Below are positions 55,753-64,000 of a stretch of DNA of 64,000 nucleotides, piece by piece. The notes under the pieces are model-generated. The model was not told the origin of the DNA and did no database searches. It saw nothing but the letters and a program-made list of their open reading frames with translations. A program made the translations under genes and the position numbers. The stretch's first letter is position 1. The number at the start of each line of letters is the position of its first letter. Source of the DNA: Bartonella sp. HY328 (lineage in GTDB: Bacteria > Pseudomonadota > Alphaproteobacteria > Rhizobiales > Rhizobiaceae); assembly GCF_025449335.1 (NCBI RefSeq), contig NZ_CP104883.1, positions 1,170,501-1,234,500 on the forward strand, in the 5' to 3' direction.

Positions 55753-56730
55753 TTATTGCGCGTCAAAATAGCTTTGAATGGTTTCATAGCTTGCGCTGGC
55801 GCCGACTAGGCATGCAAGGGCAATGCGCGATTTAACACCTGATAAAGAGCCTGAAAAAATTGCACCGGCTTTAGCAAGTGAGACGCCGCCGCTATCGCCG
55901 CCGTAAATGGGAATTGTGCGCCCTTCAATACAACGAGAAGATATGATAACCGGAATATTTCTGTCGGTTAAGACCTTGATTGCTGCAGCAAATCCATCAG
56001 GTGCATTGCCAAGACCAAAGGCTTCAAGTACAAAACCTTTCACGCCTTGGCTCGCTGCAAAGGTTAGGTAATTTGGGCTCACACCCATGGCTAATTTCAT
56101 AAAGCCGATATTATCTTCGATTGTCGTTGTTGCGATATGGCTTCGCATCAGGGGCTTACGCCAAATGCTGACCTTGCCAAACTCGATTGAGCCGATTTTA
56201 CCAAAGCTGCTTGAGCGGAAACTATCTACACGATAGGTGTGGGTTTTGCTTACTTCGCGAGCAGCATGCAGGTCATGCTCAAAGGCGATTAATGTCCCAA
56301 GATTTTGCGTTTTATCACTTTGAGCTGCAATAATCGCTTCAATAATATTACGTGGCCCATCGCTGTCACTTTCGCTAGCATTGCGCTGGGCACCCGTAAA
56401 AATTACCGGCTTATGTGAATGCACAATAAGATCGCTTAAAAAAGCGCTTTCTTCCATTGTGTCAGTGCCATGAGTTACAACAACACCGTCACAATCAGCC
56501 TGTTGCAAGGTTTCATTAATCTGCTTTGCAAGCGAGAAGGCTAGGGGCAAAGTAAACGCTGCACTATCCAAGGTGCAAAAATCGTCAACTGATAATAGGA
56601 CATTTGGCAAGCGATCTTTGATCGTTTCAATCAGACTATTGCCATTTATCCCAGCAACGACACCTTCAGAATTTTTACTTTTGGTCGATGCAATGGTGCC
56701 ACCAGTTGTTATAATTTTGATGTTTTTCAT
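55753..56730 (-). CDS. L-asparaginase
   Basis: The enzyme hydrolyses asparagine to aspartate and ammonia. The 325-residue protein has both active-site signatures: ITTGGTIAST with nucleophile Thr12, and VVTHGTDTMEESA. FTGAQRNASESDSDGPRN is also typical. There is no signal peptide, so it is probably cytoplasmic. It follows the two small membrane genes upstream on the same strand. Confidence 0.92.
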   Translation of the reverse strand: MKNIKIITTGGTIASTKSKNSEGVVAGINGNSLIETIKDRLPNVLLSVDDFCTLDSAAFTLPLAFSLAKQINETLQQADCDGVVVTHGTDTMEESAFLSDLIVHSHKPVIFTGAQRNASESDSDGPRNIIEAIIAAQSDKTQNLGTLIAFEHDLHAAREVSKTHTYRVDSFRSSSFGKIGSIEFGKVSIWRKPLMRSHIATTTIEDNIGFMKLAMGVSPNYLTFAASQGVKGFVLEAFGLGNAPDGFAAAIKVLTDRNIPVIISSRCIEGRTIPIYGGDSGGVSLAKAGAIFSGSLSGVKSRIALACLVGASASYETIQSYFDAQ

Positions 56731-56880
56731 AGTTTCGTCCTATTTAATTTAATATTGGCGGCAGCCAGTTTTGCCTTTTACACAAACTTCTAATATCTTC
56801 AGAAAAGGAGAGTAACAACTCATAAAGTTGATTTAATAATATCAGTTTTGACACTATGAATTAAATATAAAATTATATCA

Positions 56881-57284
56881 TTATTGAATGCGTTTCATAT
56901 CAAAAGAATATTTTCTTGTTAAAAAAATACAGATTATAATAGATATGAGCAAACCAGCCGTTAAACCAAGGTTTGTTCCATGGTTAAAAGTACGAAATAT
57001 TGCGAGGATAAAAAATGCCAATGGAAACACGATAATGTTGCCCAATAGTGGGCGATAAATCTCATATTTTAGCACTTGGTCATCAGTTGCAGTAAATGTT
57101 TGCAATTTACTATAGCCGGTAAACAGATTGATGCCAGCACAAATACTATGTTCACCAGCTTCAATTTCCAATTCAATCATTTCATCATTATCTATCGTTG
57201 CCGCATCATCATCATTTAACCATATTGTTAATGGGACGTTTTTTCCAAATATGCTTTTTTGCGTTTTAGGATAAGGGTAGCCAA
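56881..57284 (-). pseudogene. small two-helix membrane protein gene with an N-terminal frameshift
   Basis: The 99-residue frame from the ATG at 57180 lacks the start of its family. Homology with the gene at 57353-57754 continues upstream without an ATG as far as KSIFGKNVPLTIWL. The first ten residues (MATLILKRKK) are in another frame from a TTG at 57284, with GGAGG nine bases upstream. The switch is at six A (57255-57260 on the minus strand); seven would restore alignment with MTKLVIERSKSYLGRK. This is either one lost base, a sequencing error or slippage. Confidence 0.75.
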
Positions 57285-57352
57285 GATTGAAGTCCTCCGG
57301 TTCGATTTAATTTTTATTTTAATTGTGCGAAGTTACAAAATATATTTTAATT

Positions 57353-57754
57353 TTAACTAATTCGGTTAAGGCGAATTAGAAATTTCCCAGCAATAGCGAT
57401 CACAGCTAACATGACGATTAATAGAATAAACACGATGACAAAACGGCCAGTGCTGACATTTACGCCAGCTACAGCCGCAAGCAGGATTGCAACGATAAAA
57501 AGAATGCTGCCAATATGCGGCCTGTCAATATTATAATCAATGGTTTGGTTATCAACCCCTTCAAAATATTCGACTTTGCTCATGCCACTCATTTTATTTA
57601 CCCCTACTTGTATAGTATGGGTCCCTGCTGCAACATCAAGTTCTATCGTTTCATTATCCTTGATTTTGCCAATGTTTTTGCCATCTATCCAGATTTTATA
57701 AGCTTGTTTACGACCCAAATAGCTTTTACTGCGTTCAATGACGAGTTTTGTCAT
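57353..57754 (-). CDS. small membrane protein with an extracytoplasmic beta domain
   Basis: The 133-residue protein has a beta-rich N-terminal half: YKIWIDGKNIGKIKDNETIELDVAAGTHTIQVGV, similar in style to PEGA-like domains. Two membrane helices follow, near residues 80-97 and 102-122, and a short basic tail. It is the intact paralogue of the frameshifted gene downstream. Function is unknown. Confidence 0.65.
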   Translation of the reverse strand: MTKLVIERSKSYLGRKQAYKIWIDGKNIGKIKDNETIELDVAAGTHTIQVGVNKMSGMSKVEYFEGVDNQTIDYNIDRPHIGSILFIVAILLAAVAGVNVSTGRFVIVFILLIVMLAVIAIAGKFLIRLNRIS

Positions 57755-58129
57755 AATATTAGACCTTTTTTAAATAGTATTATATTAATCGATAAATGCC
57801 TTTTAGCTTAAATGTTTTATGTAAAATCTAGTAGATTAAATTGGTTAGAGTTTTATGAAGCAGTTATTTTCTACAATTATAAATTTTTTATTTTAACCAC
57901 AATTGAAAAGGCGCAGCCTATATTTATGAGGATAAGTCGCTGTTAGCTGATAAAGCTGTTCCCCATTTTAAGTTTTATAGTTGTTGTTTAATCTAGAATT
58001 GTTTTATAATTTTAATGATTACAGTAATTTTAATTGAAATGCCGCAATTTTTCTTTATATGCTGTTGTAAACTAATGTTTTTCAATAAAATTTCTGCAAT
58101 GGTAAATTACTAAAAAGAATCAGGAGACT
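57755..58129. other. 375-base intergenic region between divergent genes
   Basis: This AT-rich region must hold the rsh promoter. Apart from an AGGAG eight bases before the rsh ATG, I see no gene or clear repeat. Confidence 0.5.
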
Positions 58130-60379
58130 ATGCCCATGATGCGTCAATATGAGCTTGTTGAGCGCGTACAGCGGTACAAGCCGGACGTCAACGAGGCATT
58201 GCTAAATAAAGCCTATATTTACGCCATGCAAAAGCATGGAGCGCAAAAACGTGCAACTGGTGAAGCCTATTTTTCTCATCCTTTAGAAGTTGCTGCAATC
58301 TTAACTGATATGCGCCTTGATGAGGCAACTATTGCAGTTGCGCTTCTTCATGACACTATTGAAGATACAACGGCGACGCGCGCAGAAATAGATCAACTTT
58401 TTGGGCCAGAAATTGGCAAATTAGTTGAAGGGCTTACCAAGCTAAAAAAGCTTGATCTTGTTTCTAAAAAAGCCATCCAAGCGGAAAATTTGCGCAAATT
58501 GTTGATTGCAATTTCTGAAGATGTGCGGGTTCTTTTGGTAAAGCTTGCAGATCGCTTGCATAATATGCGTACCTTGGATGTTATGCGTGATGATAAACGC
58601 CGCCGTATCGCAGAAGAAACCATGGATATTTATGCGCCGCTTGCTGGCCGCATGGGTATGCAAGATATGCGAGAAGAGCTTGAAGAGCTTGCTTTTCGCT
58701 ACATTAATCCAGAAGGTTGGCGCGCGGTCAAAGATCGTTTGGCAGAGTTGCAAGAGCGTAATGCCGATATTTTAACCACCATTGAAGATGAGTTGTCTTT
58801 CCTCTTTGCTGAAAATGGTATTGATGCGAAAGTAAAAAGTCGCCAGAAGAAAGCCTATTCGGTTTTCAAAAAAATGGAAACCAAGGCTTTATCTTTTGAG
58901 CAATTATCAGATATTTACGGCTTCCGTGTCATGGTGCATAAGGTGGCAGATTGCTATCGCTCCTTAGGTGTTATCCACACTACATGGCCAATGGTGCCAG
59001 GGCGGTTTAAAGATTATATTTCTATTCCAAAACAAAATGATTACCGCTCAATCCATACCACGATTGTTGGGCCATCGCGCCAGCGTGTGGAGTTGCAAAT
59101 TCGCACCTACGAGATGGATGAAATCGCTGAATTTGGTGTTGCAGCACACTCTATATATAAGGATCGTGGTTCAGCCAATAGTCCGCAAAATTTGACGGGT
59201 GAAACCAATGCCTATGCATGGTTACGCCAAACTATTCAATCTCTGTCTGAAGGCGATAATCCAGAAGAATTTTTGGAACATACTAAGCTTGAACTTTTTC
59301 AAGATCAGGTTTTCTGTTTTACACCAAAAGGGCGGCTTATCGCTTTGCCGCGCGGTGCAACGCCGATTGATTTTGCTTATGCCGTGCATACCAATGTTGG
59401 CGATTCTTGCGTGGGCGTTAAGATTAATGGTCGTATAATGCCGTTGATGACCGTTTTAAAAAATGGTGATGAAGTGGAAATTATCCGCTCTAAAGCGCAA
59501 GTGCCGCCTGCTGCTTGGGAATCTATGGTGGTGACTGGTAAAGCGCGTGCGGCTATTCGCCGTGCAACACGCGCTGCTGTGCGTAAACAGTATTCTGGAT
59601 TGGGTACGAGAATATTAGAACGTAGCTTTGAGCGCGCAGGAAAAAAATTTAACAAGGATGAGTTAAAGCCTGTGCTTTCGCGCCTTGCTCGCAAGGACAT
59701 TGATGATGTCTTAGCATCCGTTGGCCGCGGTGAATTACCATCAAGCGATGTTATCAAAGCGGTTTATCCTGATTATCAAGATAGCCGTGCGACAACAAAA
59801 AGCAAAGCAAAACCGGGTGAAGAAGGTTGGTTTAACATTCAAAATGCATCTGGTATGATTTTTAAAGTACCTGGAAGTGAAAAGGCTGCTGGCGATGCAG
59901 ATGATCGTGACGGGGATGAGCTTCAGCGTTCGCCACTGCCTATTCGTGGTATTCATGGTGACGTGCCGGTGCGGTTTTCGCCAGAAGGTGCAGTGCCCGG
60001 CGATCGTATTGTTGGTATTTTGCAGCCGGGCGCAGGTATCGTTATCTATCCAATCCAATCGCCAGCGCTTACAGCCTATGATGATCAGCCTGAGCGTTGG
60101 ATTGATGTGCGCTGGGATATTGATGCCGCAATGACTGAGCGTTTTCCTGCACGCGTTAGTGTTTTGGCAATTAATTCGCCTGGCTCCTTAGCAGAAGTAG
60201 CGCAAGTTGTGGCAAAAAATGATGCTAATATCCAAAACTTATCAATGGTGCGCACTGCGCCAGATTTTACCGAGATTATTATTGATCTTGAAGTTTGGGA
60301 TTTAAAACATTTGACCAAGATTATTTCGCAATTGAAAGAAGAAAATATGGTTAGCGGTGCAAAACGCGTTAATGCGTGA
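58130..60379 (+). CDS. rsh: bifunctional (p)ppGpp synthetase/hydrolase (RelA/SpoT homologue)
   Basis: Rsh makes and degrades the stringent alarmone. The 749-residue protein has an N-terminal HD hydrolase domain (FSHPLEVAAILTDM, then LLHDTIEDT), a synthetase domain (FKDYISIPKQNDYRSIHTT near 295), a TGS domain (FTPKGRLIALPRGATPIDFAYAVHT) and a C-terminal ACT domain (VSVLAINSPGSLAEVAQVVAKNDANI). Intact HD motif suggests hydrolase activity is kept, as in the single Rsh of most alphaproteobacteria. rpoZ, often upstream, is absent from this window. Confidence 0.95.
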   Translation: MPMMRQYELVERVQRYKPDVNEALLNKAYIYAMQKHGAQKRATGEAYFSHPLEVAAILTDMRLDEATIAVALLHDTIEDTTATRAEIDQLFGPEIGKLVEGLTKLKKLDLVSKKAIQAENLRKLLIAISEDVRVLLVKLADRLHNMRTLDVMRDDKRRRIAEETMDIYAPLAGRMGMQDMREELEELAFRYINPEGWRAVKDRLAELQERNADILTTIEDELSFLFAENGIDAKVKSRQKKAYSVFKKMETKALSFEQLSDIYGFRVMVHKVADCYRSLGVIHTTWPMVPGRFKDYISIPKQNDYRSIHTTIVGPSRQRVELQIRTYEMDEIAEFGVAAHSIYKDRGSANSPQNLTGETNAYAWLRQTIQSLSEGDNPEEFLEHTKLELFQDQVFCFTPKGRLIALPRGATPIDFAYAVHTNVGDSCVGVKINGRIMPLMTVLKNGDEVEIIRSKAQVPPAAWESMVVTGKARAAIRRATRAAVRKQYSGLGTRILERSFERAGKKFNKDELKPVLSRLARKDIDDVLASVGRGELPSSDVIKAVYPDYQDSRATTKSKAKPGEEGWFNIQNASGMIFKVPGSEKAAGDADDRDGDELQRSPLPIRGIHGDVPVRFSPEGAVPGDRIVGILQPGAGIVIYPIQSPALTAYDDQPERWIDVRWDIDAAMTERFPARVSVLAINSPGSLAEVAQVVAKNDANIQNLSMVRTAPDFTEIIIDLEVWDLKHLTKIISQLKEENMVSGAKRVNA

Positions 60380-60637
60380 TGCAAGGTCAATGTGATGCTT
60401 GAATATATATTAGCATGACGTTAATAACGCTATTAAATATGGCTCATAATGGGCTTATCGATTATTGCGGTTAATCGGTTTTGTTTTTTGCATTTTGACT
60501 GTTGTCCGTTAGGAAAGATGTCAAAGTGTAATGGTTTAAAGAAATGCGTTTCACTATTCATTTTTGCATGGTATCTGAAATTTGATATCAGTTTGTGAAA
60601 GTTAAGAGAACACGCGAATAGAATGAAGGAATTTTTT

Positions 60638-61216
60638 ATGACAACTGATGATGTGCTTGATATTTTTCGCGAAGCAGGCGCCATTCTTGAAGGGCATTTT
60701 ATTTTAACATCAGGACGGCGTAGTGGTACCTATATGCAAAAAGCCCATGTTTTTATGCATGCTAATTTGACTGAAAAATTATGCCGTGGTCTTGCTGAAA
60801 AAATTCGTAAAAATGTTGATGGAAAAATTGACTATGTTGTAGGGCCAGCGATTGGTGGTCTTATCCCTGCTTATGAAACATCACGTCATTTGAATGTGCC
60901 AGCCATTTGGGTTGAGCGTGAAAATGGCGAGTTCAAGCTTCGCCGTTTTGATGTTGAAAAAGGCGCACGCGTTGTGATTGTTGAAGATATTGTAACCACC
61001 GGTCTTTCTATTCGTGAGACTGTCGATTGCATGCGCAAGGCTGGGGCTGATGTTGTTGCCGCCGCTTGTATCGTCGATCGTTCCGCTGGCAAGGTAGATG
61101 TTGGTGTGCCGCTTATTGCTTTGGCTGAATATGAAGTGCCTTCATATGATGCAGATAATTTGCCTGAAGAACTTGCAAAAATTCCTGCAATTAAGCCAGG
61201 AAGCCGCAATATTTAA
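60638..61216 (+). CDS. pyrE: orotate phosphoribosyltransferase
   Basis: PyrE converts orotate and PRPP to OMP in pyrimidine synthesis. The 192-residue protein has FILTSGRRSGTYMQKAHVF and the PRPP-binding loop VVIVEDIVTTGLSIRETV. I chose this ATG because AAGGA lies seven bases upstream and the length is standard; an ATG five codons earlier has no good site. It follows rsh by about 260 bases. Confidence 0.95.
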   Translation: MTTDDVLDIFREAGAILEGHFILTSGRRSGTYMQKAHVFMHANLTEKLCRGLAEKIRKNVDGKIDYVVGPAIGGLIPAYETSRHLNVPAIWVERENGEFKLRRFDVEKGARVVIVEDIVTTGLSIRETVDCMRKAGADVVAAACIVDRSAGKVDVGVPLIALAEYEVPSYDADNLPEELAKIPAIKPGSRNI

Positions 61217-61240
61217 CAATAAACTAAAATTATTGATTTT

Positions 61241-61267
61241 CAACAAAAGCAAAAATTGCTTTTGTTG
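61241..61267 (+). terminator. stem-loop after pyrE
   Basis: A perfect 12-bp stem (CAACAAAAGCAA with TTGCTTTTGTTG) closes a three-base A loop 24 bases after pyrE. It lies between the convergent pyrE and lipoprotein genes; the flanking tracts are weak. Confidence 0.7.
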
Positions 61268-61296
61268 AAGGTGTTTGAAATACCTATCTCTTGATT

Positions 61297-61653
61297 TTAA
61301 TAGGGGAAGTTTCGGTCAGCAGGTTTAATTCTGCGTAAAATAGACCATTTGTTTTCATCGAAATGGCCGAACTGAAGCTCCAAATTGTCTTTTGTCGTTG
61401 TTTGCCATTCTTCATTTTGATTTGAACGAGTTTTCAAAACTGCATTTACATAGCAACGTATTGAGTTTTTTGTTTCGCTGATGCGCTCGCAGTTTTGTTT
61501 CTTTAACGACACTAGTTGCACCAGGTCTTTTTGTGGTAAACTTTCCTGTAGTAAAGAAAAAATTTCCTTTTCATCCGGTTCTTTTAGGTCACAACCTGTT
61601 AATGTTAAAATTATAGCAGCAGATATTGTGAGTATTCCAAAACGAAAATTCAT
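61297..61653 (-). CDS. small hypothetical lipoprotein
   Basis: The 118-residue protein has a lipoprotein signal, MNFRFGILTISAAIILTLTGC, with lipobox LTGC and the lipidated Cys at 21. The mature part has two more cysteines (QNCERI, IRCYV) that may pair. The residue after the lipid Cys is Asp, which in enterobacteria would keep it in the inner membrane. No family is recognised. Confidence 0.65.
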   Translation of the reverse strand: MNFRFGILTISAAIILTLTGCDLKEPDEKEIFSLLQESLPQKDLVQLVSLKKQNCERISETKNSIRCYVNAVLKTRSNQNEEWQTTTKDNLELQFGHFDENKWSILRRIKPADRNFPY

Positions 61654-61832
61654 TATAAGTCCTTTTGCTATTGTTGAAAGTAATATACGTTGCTCTGCTT
61701 TATTGCATACAAATATATTGTAATTATATATTTATCTCAATTTTATAAAAATAAACGGCAAATATATTTGTGTGACAATCATTCATTGATTGATCAATAT
61801 TCATTTGTAAATTCTGATTAGGCGGAGCTATT

Positions 61833-61840
61833 GGGGGGGG
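61833..61840 (+). promoter_or_regulatory. run of eight G acting as ribosome-binding site
   Basis: Eight consecutive G end four bases before the ATG of the 134-residue gene and are its only Shine-Dalgarno-like sequence. Such tracts change length by slippage, which would alter spacing and translation. Confidence 0.6.
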
Positions 61841-61844
61841 ATAA

Positions 61845-62249
61845 ATGAAAACTAATAGCAATGACGCTATAACAGTTATAAAGGCGGCAGACTATTTTTT
61901 AGCTGATGTAGAGCTTTTTGCAAAAAAGCATTGGCTTGCATATTATGGCGAGTTGCAATTGCCCCAAAACGAATTGCCCTTATGGATTTTAATTGCAGAA
62001 AAAGCATCAATATGCGAAGCTCACCAACAATTGTTAGAGCTTTATCAGCCATTTTATAGTCGTCTTTTAAAAGTGCAGCTCAATATTTATTTTTACCGAA
62101 AACAAATGAATAGCAAATATTGTCAATTCTTTACTTTCCAAAATACGCAAGATTTTTTACGCGGACATATTGATGGCCAAATTTTAACAGAAGACACTTA
62201 TGATAAAATAGAAAAGCATAATATAGAAATTTTCAACAGAATTTATTAA
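61845..62249 (+). CDS. hypothetical protein
   Basis: The 134-residue soluble protein is rich in aromatic residues, especially Tyr and Phe, with no signal peptide or membrane helix. I recognise no motif. Its start codon lies four bases after a run of eight G. It is isolated, with 580 gene-free bases downstream. Confidence 0.55.
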   Translation: MKTNSNDAITVIKAADYFLADVELFAKKHWLAYYGELQLPQNELPLWILIAEKASICEAHQQLLELYQPFYSRLLKVQLNIYFYRKQMNSKYCQFFTFQNTQDFLRGHIDGQILTEDTYDKIEKHNIEIFNRIY

Positions 62250-62829
62250 CCGATAGGTGACTCTCTCGTTCGCCGAAAATAAGTCTATCTTACAAAAGCT
62301 TAACATTGTATGATAGACTTGAGTGGAACTATTTTAGTCGTAAAGCGTTTAGTATCTATGTTAGTGTGCGTTTTAGACGCAGGGCAATAAAAGACGATGT
62401 GATTTAAAAGACTGATAATCCTATTCGGGATGGCTTGTGGCATTGTTTTTAACAAATTATTTAAATAATAATGCCGTGCTTTTATTGTTGCCGTATTTTT
62501 TTTACGTTTAAGACGTGGTAGGGTTGTGGCTGATTATTCAGGGCAAGCAATTGTAGTTTTATATATTGTGTTAAAAAATGTCAGCCTTAGATGTTTGGTG
62601 AAATAATGTTGGCTGTTTGATTTATTTGCCATTTGTGGCGGTAGAGATAAACATTTAATTTAGAGTATTTAGACAGTTTTTCCGCTTGGCCAAGCCTTTA
62701 TTTTGGATTGATCCATTATAACTTAAGGTCATCGGTTAATGTGATTGGAATATTCGTGCAATTGAATGTAAACGTTTAAATTGCCGACAAAGTAGGGTTG
62801 GGATTTTAGAAAGTGTTTAGGGAAATCAA
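62250..62829. other. 580-base gene-free region upstream of the FNR-type gene
   Basis: No gene is visible. The strongest structure is the hairpin at 62281-62320. The rest is AT-rich and must contain the promoter of the regulator. I searched by eye for TTGAT-N4-ATCAA and found none. Confidence 0.5.
62281..62320. repeat. 40-base inverted repeat
   Basis: AAGTCTATC (62281-62289) pairs with GATAGACTT (62312-62320). Inside, TACA pairs with TGTA after one mismatch, leaving a 12-base loop. No T-tract follows, so it does not look like a simple terminator; a small RNA end or an operator is possible. Confidence 0.65.
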
Positions 62830-63612
62830 TTGTTGGACAGAATAAAAAAATCGACTTTACAGTCGGGCATGCTGTTTCAGCCTAATGACAGTTTAAGTTG
62901 CGAGAGCATGAAGGGAACTTTATGCGAAAATTGTCAAGTGCATGGTATTGCCATATGTGCATCGCTTGATGAGACAATGTTACGTGAGCTTGACAGTATT
63001 ACTTCTGACAAAAAACTTGATACAAACCAAGAGCTTGTTCAAGAAGGTGACATCAAAAAATATGTATTTACTTTGCGCAGTGGTATGTTGCGGCTTGTTT
63101 CAACATTGTTTGATGGTCGCAGGCAGATCTCAGGCTTTATTATGCCCGGTGAGTTTATCGGGTTGATTGCAGAAGATTATTATACCCAAACGATCGAGGC
63201 GGTAATACCATCAACACTTTGCGTATTTCCACGCCACGAGCTTGATCAGATGATGGAGCTTTATCCACAAATGCGTGAGCGTTTGTTTGAGATGACGAGA
63301 AAATCACTATCAAGATCGCGTGAAAATCAGCTCTTATTGGGGCGGTTAACACCTATTGAAAAAATGGCTAATTTTCTTCTTATGTCGTCAAAGCGTGCGA
63401 CTGAAAGTGGCTTAATCGATAATCCCGTTAATCTGGTAATGAATCGCAGCGATATAGCTGATCATTTAGGCCTGACTATTGAAACCGTGAGCCGTTGTTT
63501 TTCAAAATTGAAAACACAAGGGGTGATAAGATTAATTGATACCCATACGGTGCAATTATTAGATCGGGCGACCTTGCAACATCTTTCTGGTATGCGTGAT
63601 AAACCTGCTTAA
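62830..63612 (+). CDS. FNR/FnrN-type oxygen-responsive regulator (Crp-Fnr family)
   Basis: The 260-residue protein has the iron-sulphur cysteines of FnrN/FnrL proteins: Cys32, Cys35 and Cys43 (Cx2Cx7C) plus a central Cys131, with an extra Cys24. A cyclic-nucleotide-type beta barrel precedes the helix-turn-helix MNRSDIADHLGLTIETVSRCFSKL, where E-x-x-SR recognises TTGAT half-sites. The start is one of two adjacent TTG codons after AGGGAAA. hemN follows, a common FNR target. It may control the low-oxygen genes in this window. Confidence 0.9.
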   Translation: MLDRIKKSTLQSGMLFQPNDSLSCESMKGTLCENCQVHGIAICASLDETMLRELDSITSDKKLDTNQELVQEGDIKKYVFTLRSGMLRLVSTLFDGRRQISGFIMPGEFIGLIAEDYYTQTIEAVIPSTLCVFPRHELDQMMELYPQMRERLFEMTRKSLSRSRENQLLLGRLTPIEKMANFLLMSSKRATESGLIDNPVNLVMNRSDIADHLGLTIETVSRCFSKLKTQGVIRLIDTHTVQLLDRATLQHLSGMRDKPA

Positions 63613-63742
63613 GGGAAATATGGCAGATCGGCGTAAAGCTTTTTCTATGAAAAACTAATAAATTACGCTATGCTAAGGCGCGCATATTTATGAAAGATGC
63701 GGCGATATGCCTTAATTGTGATGGGTAGAATTACTTTAAAGA

Positions 63743-63767
63743 TACACCATTTGCATGTAATGGTGTA
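63743..63767. promoter_or_regulatory. inverted repeat upstream of hemN
   Basis: TACACCATT and AATGGTGTA are perfect 9-bp arms around TGCATGT, 41 bases before hemN. It could be an operator or a leader hairpin. It is not an FNR box. Confidence 0.6.
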
Positions 63768-63807
63768 ATGATAGAGATAGATAAAGATTTGGAAAGTTAA
63801 ATTGGCG

Positions 63808-64000
63808 ATGAATAAGGAAACTTTGCTGCATTATGCAATCCAAGCGGTGCCTCGCTATACCTCCTATCCAACGGCGGCAGATTTTGTTGCTGTGGGCGAT
63901 GGTGAGCGAAAGCAGTGGCTTGGTGAGATTGCCAATGGTGAAGCTGTTTCTGTTTATATTCATGTTCCATATTGTACTGAGTTATGCCACTATTGTGGTT
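63808..64000 (+). CDS. hemN: oxygen-independent coproporphyrinogen III dehydrogenase (5' part)
   Basis: HemN is a radical-SAM enzyme that makes protoporphyrinogen without oxygen. Only the first 64 codons are in the window. They include VPRYTSYPTAADF and YIHVPYCTELCHYCG, with radical-SAM cysteines Cys56, Cys60 and Cys63. This is the true HemN type (CxxxCxxC, RYTSYPTA start). The gene runs off the right edge. A GGAAAG sequence lies upstream. Confidence 0.93.
   Translation, partial: MNKETLLHYAIQAVPRYTSYPTAADFVAVGDGERKQWLGEIANGEAVSVYIHVPYCTELCHYCG

Noticed and set aside
61787..61799. TTGATTGATCAA as an FNR site
   Set aside because: The half-sites are separated by two bases instead of four, and the gene next to it is not an evident FNR target.
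62250..62829. Possible FNR box controlling the FNR-type gene
   Set aside because: I looked for TTGAT-N4-ATCAA upstream of this gene, hemN, ubiT and pqqA and saw none; near matches had wrong spacing.
1..64000. tRNA, rRNA, CRISPR arrays, insertion sequences or prophage
   Set aside because: Reading the intergenic regions showed no tRNA cloverleaf elements, no regularly spaced repeats, and no transposase, integrase or phage structural genes.

Overview
The window reads as chromosomal DNA of an AT-rich alphaproteobacterium of the order Hyphomicrobiales (Rhizobiales), near the Bartonellaceae/Brucellaceae. The evidence is housekeeping gene content and order (DUF2062-acpS-lepB-rnc-era-recO, rsh with pyrE, glyQ-glyS, dapA-smpB), a long RelA/SpoT homologue, an FnrN-type regulator next to hemN, and two copies of a palindromic intergenic element of the type scattered through genomes of this order. 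The species cannot be named from the sequence alone. I saw no tRNA, rRNA, CRISPR array, transposase or prophage.

Layout. 0-9.5 kb: small membrane proteins, a tRNA1(Val)-type N6-adenine methyltransferase, an S49 peptidase, an unknown 444-residue protein, ispE, a DUF805 protein, a DUF4424 protein, dapA and smpB. 9.5-10.5 kb: almost 1 kb with no gene. 10.5-20.5 kb: an AAHS-type MFS transporter broken by one in-frame stop, DUF2007, a polyprenyl diphosphate synthase, a large TPR protein, glyQ-glyS and an exported alpha/beta hydrolase. 20.5-27.3 kb (minus strand): a PCuAC copper chaperone and a Cys/His-rich partner, panC, recO, era, rnc, lepB, acpS, DUF2062. 27.7-41 kb: a MoaB/MogA protein, the complete pqqABCDE operon, ubiX-ubiD divergent from ubiT-ubiU-ubiV, an NnrS-family protein, and a membrane PQQ glucose dehydrogenase.

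41-51.4 kb is the most distinctive region. Five DUF805 membrane proteins (one frameshifted) and a truncated copy of the next gene lead into a tightly overlapping operon: DUF4129 - DUF4350 - MoxR AAA+ ATPase - DUF58 - SpoIIM-like - RDD. Two more DUF805 genes lie at 6.4 and 55.2 kb, so the window holds seven. 51.5-64 kb: leuA with a leucine-rich leader peptide and attenuator, a NUDIX hydrolase, a ClpP paralogue, an asparaginase, a pair of small membrane proteins (one frameshifted), rsh, pyrE, a lipoprotein, a small gene whose ribosome-binding site is a run of eight G, an FnrN-type regulator, and the start of hemN.

How the parts fit. PQQ synthesis supplies the cofactor of the glucose dehydrogenase, which passes electrons to ubiquinone. 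UbiTUV (oxygen-independent hydroxylation) and UbiX/UbiD (prenylated-FMN decarboxylation) would keep ubiquinone synthesis running without oxygen. NnrS, the FNR-type sensor and oxygen-independent coproporphyrinogen dehydrogenase fit the same low-oxygen or nitric-oxide life. Four genes show recent damage: one nonsense mutation, two frameshifts beside six-base homopolymers and one truncated duplicate. This suggests either ongoing gene decay or residual sequencing error.
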